Source of the DNA: Streptomyces olivaceus
Lineage (GTDB): Bacteria > Actinomycetota > Actinomycetes > Streptomycetales > Streptomycetaceae
Direction of reading: 5' to 3'
Length of the DNA: 64,000 nucleotides
NCBI RefSeq assembly: GCF_000721235.1
Contig: NZ_JOFH01000006.1
Span: 124,001-188,000, forward strand
The notes beneath the pieces were generated by a model. It worked only from the letters and a program-made list of their open reading frames with translations, did no database searches and was not told the origin of the DNA. The stretch's first letter is position 1. Each line of letters opens with the position of its first letter. The position numbers were made by a program, and so were the translations under genes. Shown piece after piece: positions 55,000-63,618 of this stretch.

Positions 55000-55752
55000 C
55001 TACTTGACGGGGAGGTGGTACGCCACCCGGTACCGGTCGGCGGGGACGACCACGTCGGCCGTCTCGACCGCCCGGCCCGAGGCGTAGAAGGTGCGGTGGA
55101 CGACCAGGACCACGTGGCCCGGGACGCCGCCGAGGGCGAGCAGTTCCTCGGCGAGGCCGGGGCGGGCGCCGACCTCCTCGGTGACGTTGTCGACGACGAC
55201 GTCGATGGCGGCCATGCGCTCCACGACGCCCATGCCGCCGAGCGGCCCCTCCTCGGGCAGCATCACGGGGGTGCGGCCGGTGAGGTCGAGCGGCTCCCAG
55301 GAGGTGGAGAGCATCACGGCCTCGCCGGCCTCCCGGAAGACGTACCGCGTGCACATGACCCGGTCGCCGGACTTGATGCCCAGCCGCTCGGCCACGGCAC
55401 CACTCGCCTCGGCCTGCTCGCTGCGCGACTCCCAGGTGCCGTGCGCCTCGCCGTCGGCCTGCTCCTGGCGGAAGGGGGTGGCACCGCCCGCCGGCCGGTA
55501 GCCGGAGCGGGCGATGCGCCGGGGCACGGGCCGCGCGCGCACATAGGTCCCGGAGCCGGAGCGGCCCTCGACCAGCCCCTCCGCCATCAGCACCTTGCGC
55601 GCTTCGAGCGCGACGGTGTCCGAGACCCCGTACTCCTCGCGGATCCGCGCCTGGGACGGCAGGCGGGTATGGGGCGGCAGCAGGCCGTCGGCGATCTTCT
55701 TGCGGAGATCACCCGCGACACGCAGATACGCCGGCTGCTCACCGAATGTCAC
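55000..55752 (-). CDS. GntR-family (HutC-type) transcriptional regulator
   Basis: 250 residues. Winged helix at about 8-72 (YLRVAGDLRKKIADGLLPPHTRLPSQARIREEYGVS...GSGTYVR) and a UTRA ligand domain from about 90 (RVMCTRYVFREAGEAVMLSTSWEPLDLTGRTPVMLPEEG). GTG start at 55752 with GGGAG. The ligand is unknown; neighbours give no enzyme target, so it may act elsewhere. Confidence 0.9.
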   Translation of the reverse strand: MTFGEQPAYLRVAGDLRKKIADGLLPPHTRLPSQARIREEYGVSDTVALEARKVLMAEGLVEGRSGSGTYVRARPVPRRIARSGYRPAGGATPFRQEQADGEAHGTWESRSEQAEASGAVAERLGIKSGDRVMCTRYVFREAGEAVMLSTSWEPLDLTGRTPVMLPEEGPLGGMGVVERMAAIDVVVDNVTEEVGARPGLAEELLALGGVPGHVVLVVHRTFYASGRAVETADVVVPADRYRVAYHLPVK

Positions 55753-55900
55753 TGGCCGCTCCCATCAGGTTGTACAGACAGCAACAGCGTGGCAACCGTA
55801 GGTTGAGCCAGGCAAGCAAAGGCCAGAGAATCACTCGAAGTGATGACTTGTGGCAGCCGGGGGCTTTACCCAGGCACTTCCTCCCGCTATGGCGCGCGCC

Positions 55901-57136
55901 TCACACCTTCAGGCCGGGGTCGTCCCCGCCACCGCCGTCCTCGCCGCCCGCCTCGTGGTCGGGCGGCGTCGTGGCCAGTCCCAGGGCCTCGCGGGCGGTG
56001 ACCGTGGTGTCGGCCGCGAGCAGGTCGTAGCCCTTGCCGTAGTGCGCGTAGTAGGTGTCCGCGTCGGTCGCCTTCGCCGCCAGGCCCCACTCGTCGCGCG
56101 CCGTCTCCAGGTCCCGGACCAGTTCGGTGACGGGGCGCTCGGCACCGCCCGGCCAGCGGTGCCGGTCCAGCATCGTGGTCTCGGCCCGGAGCGCCTCCGC
56201 CACCTGTCCCGCCCAGATCCGGTAGGCCGCAAGGTCGTCCTCGACGGCCGCCGCCCCGGGCATCCGGTCCATGGCGCGGTTGAGGTGACCCTCCGCCAGC
56301 AGATAGGTGTGCTGGTCCGCGTCGAGCCGCGCACCGTCGTTGCGGAGCGAGCCGGTCAGGTCGGCCCGCTCGTCGGTGTTGCCGAACAGGCAGGTGATCT
56401 CCCGGTCGCCGGTCCGCCAACTGCCGGAGGTCGGGGTCAGGTAGTACACGTCGACGTCGGCCGGCAGCGCCCACCGGTCCATGGCGTAGCCGTCCTGCAG
56501 GGCGTAGCAGCGGTCGTCGGCGGCCCGGCTGATCTCCGTGTCGCCGGGGAAGGAGCCGCGCGGCAGTTCGAAGGAGGCGAAGACCTCGCCGTCGTGCTGC
56601 TGCGCGCAGGGCACCTCGTCGACGTCGTACGTCACTCCCTGCAGGGAGCCGCTGGGGGTGGTGAAGCACTGGCCCTTCTCCAGCGCGTACGCGGTGCCCT
56701 CGCCCCGCGCGGCGTCGCGGAAGCCGTCCCAGAAGTCGCCGGCGGCTCCCGTGGAGAGCAACGCCGCCCACAGCGCCAGCCCCACGCAGGACAGCAATGA
56801 CCCGGCCACCGCGAACCCCTTGCCCCGTTCGCCGCGCTTCCTGATGCGCGCCAGCGCGACCAGCCCGAGCACCAGCCCGACCGCCGGCACGAAGCACAGG
56901 ATCCCGAGCACGAACGCGGCGACGGCGAGTCCGCTGAGCCGCGCCTCTCCGGGCCGCCCCCCGTGACCGCCGTAGGGCTGCCCCCAGGGACCCGGCTGCG
57001 GATACGCGTACGGATACGGCTGCGACGGCAGGTGGGGGTGCTCGGGCTGCGGCTGCGGCGGGTGGTGGTGCTGCCCGGCCGGATGCGGTCCCTGGGCGTG
57101 GGGCCCCTGGGGCCCGGGCTGCGGCGGTGTGGACAC
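55901..57136 (-). CDS. DUF4190/septum-formation-like membrane protein
   Basis: 411 residues from the GTG at 57136 (GGAG 12 bases upstream). The first 65 residues are Pro/His/Gln-rich. A DUF4190 two-helix hairpin (LSGLAVAAFVLGILCFVPAVGLVLGLVALARIRKRGERGKGFAVAG, in part) is followed by an external domain with paired cysteines (KGQCFTTPSG; VPCAQQHDGEVFASFELP), as in septum-formation-type proteins. A Gly/Asp tail ends it. Function unknown; an envelope role is likely. Confidence 0.8.
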   Translation of the reverse strand: MSTPPQPGPQGPHAQGPHPAGQHHHPPQPQPEHPHLPSQPYPYAYPQPGPWGQPYGGHGGRPGEARLSGLAVAAFVLGILCFVPAVGLVLGLVALARIRKRGERGKGFAVAGSLLSCVGLALWAALLSTGAAGDFWDGFRDAARGEGTAYALEKGQCFTTPSGSLQGVTYDVDEVPCAQQHDGEVFASFELPRGSFPGDTEISRAADDRCYALQDGYAMDRWALPADVDVYYLTPTSGSWRTGDREITCLFGNTDERADLTGSLRNDGARLDADQHTYLLAEGHLNRAMDRMPGAAAVEDDLAAYRIWAGQVAEALRAETTMLDRHRWPGGAERPVTELVRDLETARDEWGLAAKATDADTYYAHYGKGYDLLAADTTVTAREALGLATTPPDHEAGGEDGGGGDDPGLKV

Positions 57137-57331
57137 GTGTGCCGTGCTCCTGTTTCGGGCGGTGACGCGGAGGCGCCGCGGGACGCCGGCCGCGGTCTCG
57201 GGTGGCCGGCCGGTCACTGAGCGCATGGTAGGCACGGGCGGGAGGTGGACGGTACGCGGGTCACGGACACGACGGACCGGGCCCCACCCTCGCCGCGAGG
57301 GCGACGGCGTGAGCGGCGGCGGCCGTTCCGC

Positions 57332-57904
57332 TCAGTCGCCGCGCACGTGTGTCCGCACCCCTTGCAGGCCGAACAGGACGAGCAGTTCGACCGCGCCGCC
57401 GTCGGCGCTGCCCAGCCAGTGCGGCAGGGACGTCTCGAACTCGGCCGCCTCGCCGGGCGACAGCACGAGGTCGCGCTCCCCGACCAGCAGCCGGAGCCTG
57501 CCGCTGAGCACGTACAGCCATTCCGAGCCCTCGTGGGTCTGCGGGGTGGGTTCGAGCGGCGCCGGCCGGCTCGGAATGATCATTTTGAAGGCCTGCGTCC
57601 CGCCCGGCCGCCGGGACAGGGGCACGAAGACCATCCCGAAGCGCCGGACCGGCTTCAGATGGATCCGCGGGTCGCCGGTGCGCGGCGCCCCGACGAGGTC
57701 GTCCAGCGGGACGTCGTAGATCCGGGCGAGCGGCAGCAGCAGTTCCAGGGTGGCCCGGCGCTGCCCGCTCTCCAGCCGGGACAGGGTGCTCTCGGACACA
57801 CCGGTCGCCGCCGAGAGGTGGGCGAGGGTGATGCCCCGCTCGCGGCGCAGCGTCCGCAGCCGCGGGCCCACGGCATCGAGTACGTCGTCCGTTCCGGCGT
57901 CCAT
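57332..57904 (-). CDS. XRE-cupin transcriptional regulator
   Basis: 190 residues. HTH at about 12-66 (LRTLRRERGITLAHLSAATGVSESTLSRLESGQRRATLELLLPLARIYDV, in part) and a C-terminal cupin (THEGSEWLYVLSGRLRLLVGERDLVLSPGEAAEFETSLPH). ATG at 57904 with AAGGTGA. It is divergent from a methyltransferase gene, with an inverted repeat overlapping the start region; it probably represses both. Confidence 0.9.
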   Translation of the reverse strand: MDAGTDDVLDAVGPRLRTLRRERGITLAHLSAATGVSESTLSRLESGQRRATLELLLPLARIYDVPLDDLVGAPRTGDPRIHLKPVRRFGMVFVPLSRRPGGTQAFKMIIPSRPAPLEPTPQTHEGSEWLYVLSGRLRLLVGERDLVLSPGEAAEFETSLPHWLGSADGGAVELLVLFGLQGVRTHVRGD

Positions 57905-57912
57905 CGGGTCAC

Positions 57913-57929
57913 CTTGCCACAACGGCAAG
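57913..57929. promoter_or_regulatory. Inverted repeat, candidate operator of the XRE-cupin regulator
   Basis: CTTGCC-ACAAC-GGCAAG (57913-57918, 57924-57929) lies 8 bases before the regulator start codon, in the divergent gap. XRE-cupin proteins commonly bind short palindromes of this form. Confidence 0.45.
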
Positions 57930-58011
57930 TTTCCGTGCCAGGACCGGGCGGCGCTGCCGAGACTGGCCGCATCGGGCCCTCCCGGGCCGTCCGACGACTT
58001 ACGGAGCTTCG

Positions 58012-58638
58012 ATGAACACCACCGATCCGGTCGCGTTCTGGGACGGCGTCCACGCGTCCCACCCCGCGACGGGCGACCCGCGGCCCAACGCCCGCCTCGT
58101 CGAGACGGTCACCGACCTGCCTCCCGGCGACGCGCTCGACCTCGGGCTCGGCAGCGGCGGCGACGCGCTGTGGCTGGCCCGCCGGGGCTGGCGGGTCACC
58201 GCCGTGGACATCTCCGGCGTGGCGGCCGAACGGCTCACCGGGCACGCCCGCGCCCACGGCCTCGGCGATCTGGTCGACGCCCGACGGCACGACCTGGGGG
58301 TCTCCTTCCCCGAGGGCCTCTTCGACCTGGTCACCGCGCACTACTTCCACACCCCCTTCGAGATGGACCGGTCGGCGGTCCTGCGGACGGCCGCGCAGGC
58401 CCTGCGTCCGGGCGGGCGGCTGCTGGTCGTCGACCACGGCTCGACTGCGCCGTGGTCGTGGAACCAGGACCCCGACGTCCACCACCCGACGCCCGACGAG
58501 GTCGCCGCGGGTCTCGCCCTCGACCCGTCGACGTGGCGGGTCGAACGCGCGGACGCGCCGCGCCGGATCGCGACCGGCCCGGACGGCAGCACCGCCGAGG
58601 TCGTCGACCACGTCCTGCTGATCCGCCGCGAGGACTGA
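58012..58638 (+). CDS. Class I SAM-dependent methyltransferase
   Basis: 208 residues. The SAM site is ALDLGLGSGGDALWLARRGWRVTAVDIS (motif I and the acidic end of strand 2, in part); motif II region is FDLVTAHYFHTPF; then LRPGGRLLVVDHG. It resembles TehB/Cfa-type small methyltransferases. Substrate unknown, likely a small molecule or toxic compound. Its divergent XRE-cupin partner suggests inducible expression. ATG at 58012. Confidence 0.88.
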   Translation: MNTTDPVAFWDGVHASHPATGDPRPNARLVETVTDLPPGDALDLGLGSGGDALWLARRGWRVTAVDISGVAAERLTGHARAHGLGDLVDARRHDLGVSFPEGLFDLVTAHYFHTPFEMDRSAVLRTAAQALRPGGRLLVVDHGSTAPWSWNQDPDVHHPTPDEVAAGLALDPSTWRVERADAPRRIATGPDGSTAEVVDHVLLIRRED

Positions 58639-58727
58639 CGGACCGTACGCCGCCCCGGCCCCGCAGGGCCACCCCGACTGCACGGGACCGGCACGCCCCC
58701 GCAGCACCGGGCGCCTTGCGGTACCGG

Positions 58728-58900
58728 CCGGTCCACCTCGGTACAAGCCGGACTACCTCGACACGCCCGGTCCACCTCGGTAACACCCGGTCCACCTCGG
58801 TACGACCGGCCTACCTCGGTACGACCGGCCTACCTCGGCGCGCCCGGTCCACCCCCGGCACAACCGGTCCACTCCGGCACAGCCGGTCCGCCGTGATACG
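58728..58900. repeat. Degenerate 19-20-bp tandem repeat, about nine units
   Basis: Units of the form CCGGTCCACCTCGGTACGA start near 58728, 58748, 58767, 58787, 58806, 58825, 58844, 58864 and 58883. They drift in sequence but keep CCGG-CC-AC-CGG. The array fills most of the 307 bp between the methyltransferase and DinB genes, just upstream of the DinB ribosome site. No ORF is supported within it. Confidence 0.85.
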
Positions 58901-58945
58901 CCCGCCCCACCGTGATACGGCCGCCCCACCCACAAGGAGGTCCCC

Positions 58946-59452
58946 ATGCACACGCCTGCCGCCGTCCGCCGCGGTTCGCGCCGGGACACCCCGCCGCCGC
59001 GCACTCGCGACAGCGAGGCCGAGACCCTGCGCGGCTTCCTCGACTACCTCAGGGCCTCGATCGCCGACAAGGTCGACGGCGCCCCCGAACCGCAGGTCCG
59101 CACGGCCGCGGTGGCGTCCGGCACGAACCTGCTCGGCCTCCTCAACCACCTGGTCCACGTCGAGCGCGCGCTCTTCCTCGGGGAGGAGGTGCGGAACTGG
59201 CCGGCGACGTTCCGGGCCGCGCCCGAGGACGGCGTGGCCGACGTCGTCGCCCGCTACCGGGAGACCGTCGCGCGCGCCAACCGGATGCTCGACACGTGCA
59301 CCGACCTCGGCGCCCCACTCCCCCGGCCCCGCCCGGACCGCCCCGCGCCCAGCGTCCGCTGGGCCCTGGTCCACATGGTCGAGGAGACGGGCCGCCACGC
59401 CGGGCACGCGGACATCCTGCGCGAACTGATCGACGGCTCGACGGGGCGCTGA
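58946..59452 (+). CDS. DinB/DUF664-family protein
   Basis: 168 residues. A four-helix DinB-like bundle: TLRGFLDYLRASIADKV, then LLNHLVHVERALFLG and VHMVEETGRHAGHADILRELIDG. The histidines in HLVHVE and RHAGHAD form the putative metal site. Members include thiol- and mycothiol-dependent transferases; the activity here is unknown. Strong AAGGAGG seven bases before the ATG. Confidence 0.88.
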   Translation: MHTPAAVRRGSRRDTPPPRTRDSEAETLRGFLDYLRASIADKVDGAPEPQVRTAAVASGTNLLGLLNHLVHVERALFLGEEVRNWPATFRAAPEDGVADVVARYRETVARANRMLDTCTDLGAPLPRPRPDRPAPSVRWALVHMVEETGRHAGHADILRELIDGSTGR

Positions 59453-59527
59453 CCCGGCCGGGAGTACGACGGAGGGGTCAACGACCGGCCGGCCGGCCTC
59501 CCGGGCGGGGCGGGCGCACGGCGGCGC

Positions 59528-60115
59528 TCACGCGCCTCGGGACCGCACGACGTCCTCGACGCCGCGCAGGAAGGTCTCGCAGACCAGCTCCGGGTCGAAG
59601 AGGCAGCCGGCCGCCATCGCGCCGTCCCTCAGCATGACGAGGTGCCGGCCGTCGCCGTCGGCGGGCGCGTCGCCGATCCGGGCCAGCAACTCCGTGACGG
59701 TGTCCAGGAACCACTGCCGGTGCGCCAGGACGGCACGGTGGACCGGGTGCGCGGGGTCGGGGTATTCGGCCACCGCGTTGAGGAAGGCGCAGCCTCGGAA
59801 GCCGGGCGACCGGATGCCGTCGGCGATGGAACGGGCGACGGCGCGGACCTCGCCGGCGGCCGTCTCCTCGCCCGCCCGCGCGGCCTCGACCTGGGCCCGG
59901 ATCCCCAGGTCCGCCTGACCGAGGTAGGCGAGGACCAGCTCCTCCTTGCCCGTGAAGTGCCGGTACAGCGTGGCGCGGGTGACCTGCGCCTCCGCGATGA
60001 TCCGGTCGACGCCGACGGAGTGGATCCCCTCCGCGTAGAAAATCCTGGTCGCCGTGGTGAGCAGCCTCGACCGAGCCGCCGACGTGCTGCCGCCTCCTCC
60101 TGTGTCCCGACTCAT
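59528..60115 (-). CDS. TetR-family transcriptional regulator
   Basis: 195 residues. N-terminal HTH at about 15-60 (RSRLLTTATRIFYAEGIHSVGVDRIIAEAQVTRATLYRHFTGKEELVLAYL, in part), then a TetR_C ligand domain with GCAFLNAVAEYPDPAHPV. ATG at 60115. Divergent from a membrane protein gene, with a perfect 19-bp inverted repeat between them, the likely operator for both. The ligand is unknown. Confidence 0.92.
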   Translation of the reverse strand: MSRDTGGGGSTSAARSRLLTTATRIFYAEGIHSVGVDRIIAEAQVTRATLYRHFTGKEELVLAYLGQADLGIRAQVEAARAGEETAAGEVRAVARSIADGIRSPGFRGCAFLNAVAEYPDPAHPVHRAVLAHRQWFLDTVTELLARIGDAPADGDGRHLVMLRDGAMAAGCLFDPELVCETFLRGVEDVVRSRGA

Positions 60116-60137
60116 GGATCCACCGTACCAAGCAGGG

Positions 60138-60212
60138 GAGGGAGAACGTTCGGTCTTGACAGGGAGCACTCTCGCCCTCTTGGATACAAAAAGAGACCGA
60201 ACGTTCTCCCTC
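60138..60212. promoter_or_regulatory. TetR operator pair and promoter between divergent genes
   Basis: A perfect 19-bp sequence occurs at 60138-60156 and, inverted, at 60194-60212; each copy itself contains the palindromic core GAACGTTC. A -35-like TTGACA (60156-60161) abuts the left copy, and a weak -10 such as TTGGAT (60180-60185) lies between, so the right copy covers the start of transcription. This is a classic repression layout. Confidence 0.75.
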
Positions 60213-60235
60213 ACTCTTCGATCGGAAGGCATCCC

Positions 60236-60799
60236 ATGGACACCCTCGCCGCCACCGCTCCCACCGGCGTCACCACGGCCCTGAGCAGGCTGTACTTCCT
60301 GCGCTTCGCGTTCGCCGCCGTGTGGGCGGCCCTGCTGTTCACCACCGCCGACTCCCTCGGCCCGGTGAGCGTGACGCTGCTGGTCGTCTATCCCCTGTTC
60401 GACGTGGCGTGCGCGGTCGCCGACGTCCGGTCCGCGCGGGCGGACGGCGGCCCGGTCCGGGGCCTGTACGCGAACATCGCGCTCAGCACCCTCACCGGCG
60501 TCGGCCTGGCCGTCGCCGCAGCGTCCGGCATCCCGGACGTCCTGCGCGTCTGGGGCGCCTGGGCCGTCACCGCCGGCATCGTCCAGCTCGTCGTCGGTGC
60601 GCTCCGCCGCCGACTGGGTGGCCAGTGGGCCATGATCGCCAGTGGCGCCATCTCCACCCTCGCCGGCGCGTCGTTCTTCGCGCAGGCCGGCAAGGACGGC
60701 GCCTCCCTCAGCAACCTCGCCGGTTACGCCTTCCTCGGCGGCGTCTTCTTCCTCGTCTCCGCCCTCCGCCTCAAGCGCGCCGCCCGGGACCCGCGCTGA
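60236..60799 (+). CDS. DUF308-like integral membrane protein
   Basis: 187 residues with about six helices, paired as in DUF308/HdeD-like proteins (LRFAFAAVWAALLFTTA; VSVTLLVVYPLFDVACAVADV; WAVTAGIVQLVVGALRRRLGGQWAMIASGAISTLAG, in part). Function unknown; induction through the divergent TetR protein suggests stress or compound response. ATG at 60236 with GGAAGG upstream. Confidence 0.8.
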   Translation: MDTLAATAPTGVTTALSRLYFLRFAFAAVWAALLFTTADSLGPVSVTLLVVYPLFDVACAVADVRSARADGGPVRGLYANIALSTLTGVGLAVAAASGIPDVLRVWGAWAVTAGIVQLVVGALRRRLGGQWAMIASGAISTLAGASFFAQAGKDGASLSNLAGYAFLGGVFFLVSALRLKRAARDPR

Positions 60800-60925
60800 G
60801 CGGGCCGCTGCGGGGTCCGGCGGGGGCGACGAGGGCATGGCCGTACGTCGACGCCGCGCTGATCGCGGTCCCGCCCACCGCGGGCACGGCATCAGACGCC
60901 GGCCGGCAGCGGAGCGGCAGGTCCG

Positions 60926-62482
60926 TCAGTCCCAGACCTCGCGTTCCCGGGCGCGGGGGTCGTCGATCTGGGTCCACTCGGTGTCGATGCGCATGGTGGC
61001 CCGGCGGTCGGTGTCGTACGGCTCCCAGCCGGGGTCGCCGGTCCTGGCGAACCGGATCCAGGTCGCGTGTACGCGGTCCGCGAGGTCCGCGGGGGGCCTG
61101 CCGGGGCCGAGCAGGGCGCCCGGGCCGTTGAGTCCCGGCTGGTCCGCGAGGCCGAAGACGAAGGGCAGCTCGACCGCGTGGGCCGCGCCCAGCTCCCCGT
61201 CCAGGGCCGGGGAGCGCCAGGCGAACTCGTACGCGTGGGTGGCGGACTCCGGGTACGCGGCGTGGGCCCCGGCCAGGGCGCGGCTGCCCGCGCCGAACAG
61301 GGCGTCGGTCATGAGGGCGGAACGCAGCTGCGCGGAGGACGCCCCGGGGCGCGACGCGCGGTAGGCCTCGACGAGCCGCGCCGGGTCGGGGTGCGAGCGC
61401 TCGGCCGTCGCGTCGACGTCGGCGGCGGACGAGCCGGCGTACGTACCCACCGGGACCAGGTAGAGGTTGCCCTCTTCGGAGTTGGTGCCGACGAGGAGGT
61501 CGACGTCGGCGGCGAGGCCGGCGACGACGGCCTCGGCGGGCTGGGTGTCGAGGACGAGGCTGAAGGGGCTGAGGCCGAGCAGCGGGTCGTGGTGGGTCGC
61601 GGTCCGCAGGTCGATGCCGGCGAGCCGGGAAGCGGTCTCGACCAGCTGTGCGTCGGGAACGGCGGCGAAGGCGTCGACGTGGGGCTCGATACCCAGGGCC
61701 TCGGCCGCCGCCCTGGTGACACGCGCGGCCTGCTCGCCGGTGAACGCCCCCAGGCCGCTGCCGCTCTGCAGGATCGCCCGCCGGAACAGGCCGGCGGCCT
61801 CGGGGGTGGCGAGGACGCCGCCGGCGGTGGTCGCCCCGGCCGACTGGCCGAAGAGGGTGACGTTGCGCGGGTCGCCGCCGAAGGCGGACACGTTCTCGCG
61901 CACCCAGCGCAGCGCGGCGACGACGTCGAGCAGGCCGCGGTTGGCGGGTGCGCCGGGGAGGTCGAGGAATCCGGCGATGCCGAGCCGGTAGTTGAGGGTG
62001 ACGAGGACGACGCCGTCGCGGGCGAACGCGGAGCCGTCGTACAGTCCGGCCCGCGTCGATCCGGCGACGAAGCCGCCGCCGTGGACGAACACCATGACCG
62101 GCAGCCCGTCGCCGCCGGTCGCGGGGGCGAACACGTTGACGGTGAGGTAGTCCTCGCCGACGCTCCAGCCGGCGCCGAAGTAGGGGCTCATGTCGAGGGC
62201 ACCGAGCCTGCGTTCGGCCTGCGGGGCGGTGGGGCCCGGCACGGTGGCGTCCCGTATCCCCTGCCACGGCTCGTGCGGCTGCGGCGGGGCGAACCGACCG
62301 GCGCCGCGGGGCGGGGCGGCGTAGGGGATGTTCAGGAAGGCCAGGGTCTCGCCGCGGCGCAGCCCGCGGACGGCGCCCTGCTCGGTGGTGACGACGGGAC
62401 CGGCGCTTCGCGCGGTGGTGGCAGCGGGGCCGGCGTCGTGCGCGGTCGTCGGGTCGGGATCAGGATCGGGATGGCGGGTCAT
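60926..62482 (-). CDS. Type B carboxylesterase
   Basis: 518 residues. The N-terminus has an Asp/Pro/Ala-rich lead, then VVTTEQGAVRGLRRGETLAFLNIPYAAPP. The oxyanion hole is VFVHGGGFVAGS, and the nucleophile is in FGQSAGA. SEDYLTVNVFAP-like EDYLTVNVFAP and FLDLPGAPANRGLLDVVAALRWV are family marks. It hydrolyses esters; the natural substrate is unknown. No signal peptide. It follows the MBL hydrolase by 22 bp in the same operon. ATG at 62482. Confidence 0.92.
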   Translation of the reverse strand: MTRHPDPDPDPTTAHDAGPAATTARSAGPVVTTEQGAVRGLRRGETLAFLNIPYAAPPRGAGRFAPPQPHEPWQGIRDATVPGPTAPQAERRLGALDMSPYFGAGWSVGEDYLTVNVFAPATGGDGLPVMVFVHGGGFVAGSTRAGLYDGSAFARDGVVLVTLNYRLGIAGFLDLPGAPANRGLLDVVAALRWVRENVSAFGGDPRNVTLFGQSAGATTAGGVLATPEAAGLFRRAILQSGSGLGAFTGEQAARVTRAAAEALGIEPHVDAFAAVPDAQLVETASRLAGIDLRTATHHDPLLGLSPFSLVLDTQPAEAVVAGLAADVDLLVGTNSEEGNLYLVPVGTYAGSSAADVDATAERSHPDPARLVEAYRASRPGASSAQLRSALMTDALFGAGSRALAGAHAAYPESATHAYEFAWRSPALDGELGAAHAVELPFVFGLADQPGLNGPGALLGPGRPPADLADRVHATWIRFARTGDPGWEPYDTDRRATMRIDTEWTQIDDPRAREREVWD

Positions 62483-62504
62483 GTCTGACGTCCTTCCGCG
62501 GTTC

Positions 62505-63419
62505 TCAGACCGTCTCGGTGTACTTGGCGAAGGGCGCCCAGCCCTTGACGGCGAACCCGCCGCCCTCGCGGACCACTTCGGCGGCGCCGTGACCGCCGAG
62601 GTGCGCGGGGATGACCAGGGCGTTGCTGTCGGCCGCCGAGCCCAGGAGCCTGCGGCGGGTGGCGCGGGCCTGGGCGGGGTCCTCGCAGAAGCAGCTGTTG
62701 GCGTCGGGCTCGACGATCTGGATGGGGTTGTGCATCAGGTCGCCGACGAACAGGGCCCGGTCGGACCCGGACTCCAGCCTCAGCACCGACGAGCCGGGGG
62801 TGTGGCCGGGGGCGAGGTCGAGGCGCAGGTTGCCGTCGATCCGGTACCCGTCCTCCCACAGGTGGGTCAGGCCCGCCCGGTGCACGGGGGCGACGCTGTC
62901 CTCGAAGACGTTCTGGTTGCCGCGGCCCAGCAGGGTCTTGTGTTCGTTGGCGGGGTTCCAGTAGTCGAAGTCGGCCCTGGGCATGAGGTAGGTGGCGTTG
63001 GGGAACGTCGGCACCCAGGTCCGGCCGTCCAGGTAGGTGTTCCAGCCGACGTGGTCGACGTGCAGGTGTGTGTTGATGACGAGGTCGACGTCCTCGGGGC
63101 GGACACCGGCACGGGCGAGGTTGCCCAGGAAGTCGGTGTCCAGCCGGTTCCACACGGGCGCGTACGGGCGGTCCTTGTGGTTTCCGACGCCGGTGTCGAC
63201 CAGGATGATCCTGCCCTCGCTGCGCAGCACCCAGGTCTGGATCGCCGAGTTGACGATCCGGGTCTCGGCGTCCAGGAAGTCCGGCACCAGCCAGGAACGG
63301 TGCGTCTCCCAGGCCTCCGCCGGGCTGTCCGGCACGAACGCCTCGGGCGTGAGGTCGACGGGGCCGTAGTACTCCCGGACGCGCGTCACGGTGACGTCGC
63401 CGAGGGTGATGGTGTCCAC
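62505..63419 (-). CDS. MBL-fold metallo-hydrolase
   Basis: 304 residues. The metal motif HLHVDH lies in INTHLHVDHVGWN, with later ligands in APGHTPGS, FVGDLMH and IPAHLGGH. An aspartate-bearing strand ILVDTGVGNHK precedes it. The fold resembles lactonases and related hydrolases; an AHL or gamma-butyrolactone-type substrate is possible but unproven. GTG at 63419 with GGAGAG. First gene of the operon with the carboxylesterase. Confidence 0.88.
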   Translation of the reverse strand: MDTITLGDVTVTRVREYYGPVDLTPEAFVPDSPAEAWETHRSWLVPDFLDAETRIVNSAIQTWVLRSEGRIILVDTGVGNHKDRPYAPVWNRLDTDFLGNLARAGVRPEDVDLVINTHLHVDHVGWNTYLDGRTWVPTFPNATYLMPRADFDYWNPANEHKTLLGRGNQNVFEDSVAPVHRAGLTHLWEDGYRIDGNLRLDLAPGHTPGSSVLRLESGSDRALFVGDLMHNPIQIVEPDANSCFCEDPAQARATRRRLLGSAADSNALVIPAHLGGHGAAEVVREGGGFAVKGWAPFAKYTETV

Positions 63420-63618
63420 GATGCTCTCCAGGCTTTCCGGGGGGGGATGGGTCGATCGGTGCTGTCCGCTCCCACAGCGAACGGGCGGGCGCTCACGGGC
63501 GCGTGGAACGCGGGCGGACGCGCGGGACGCGGACGGGCGCTGGTACTGCGGCGCTGGGGCCGTGTGTACGGCGCTGGGGCGGTGCTTGCGGTGCCGGTGT
63601 TCCTCGCCGCCCCCGGCT

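Noticed and set aside
58728..58900. CRISPR-like array
   Set aside because: Units are contiguous without unique spacers, are too short and drift steadily; no cas genes are present.
59528..60892. 454-codon minus-strand frame extending the TetR gene upstream
   Set aside because: The extension is antisense to the DUF308-like membrane protein and crosses the operator; the TetR start at 60115 gives the normal family length.
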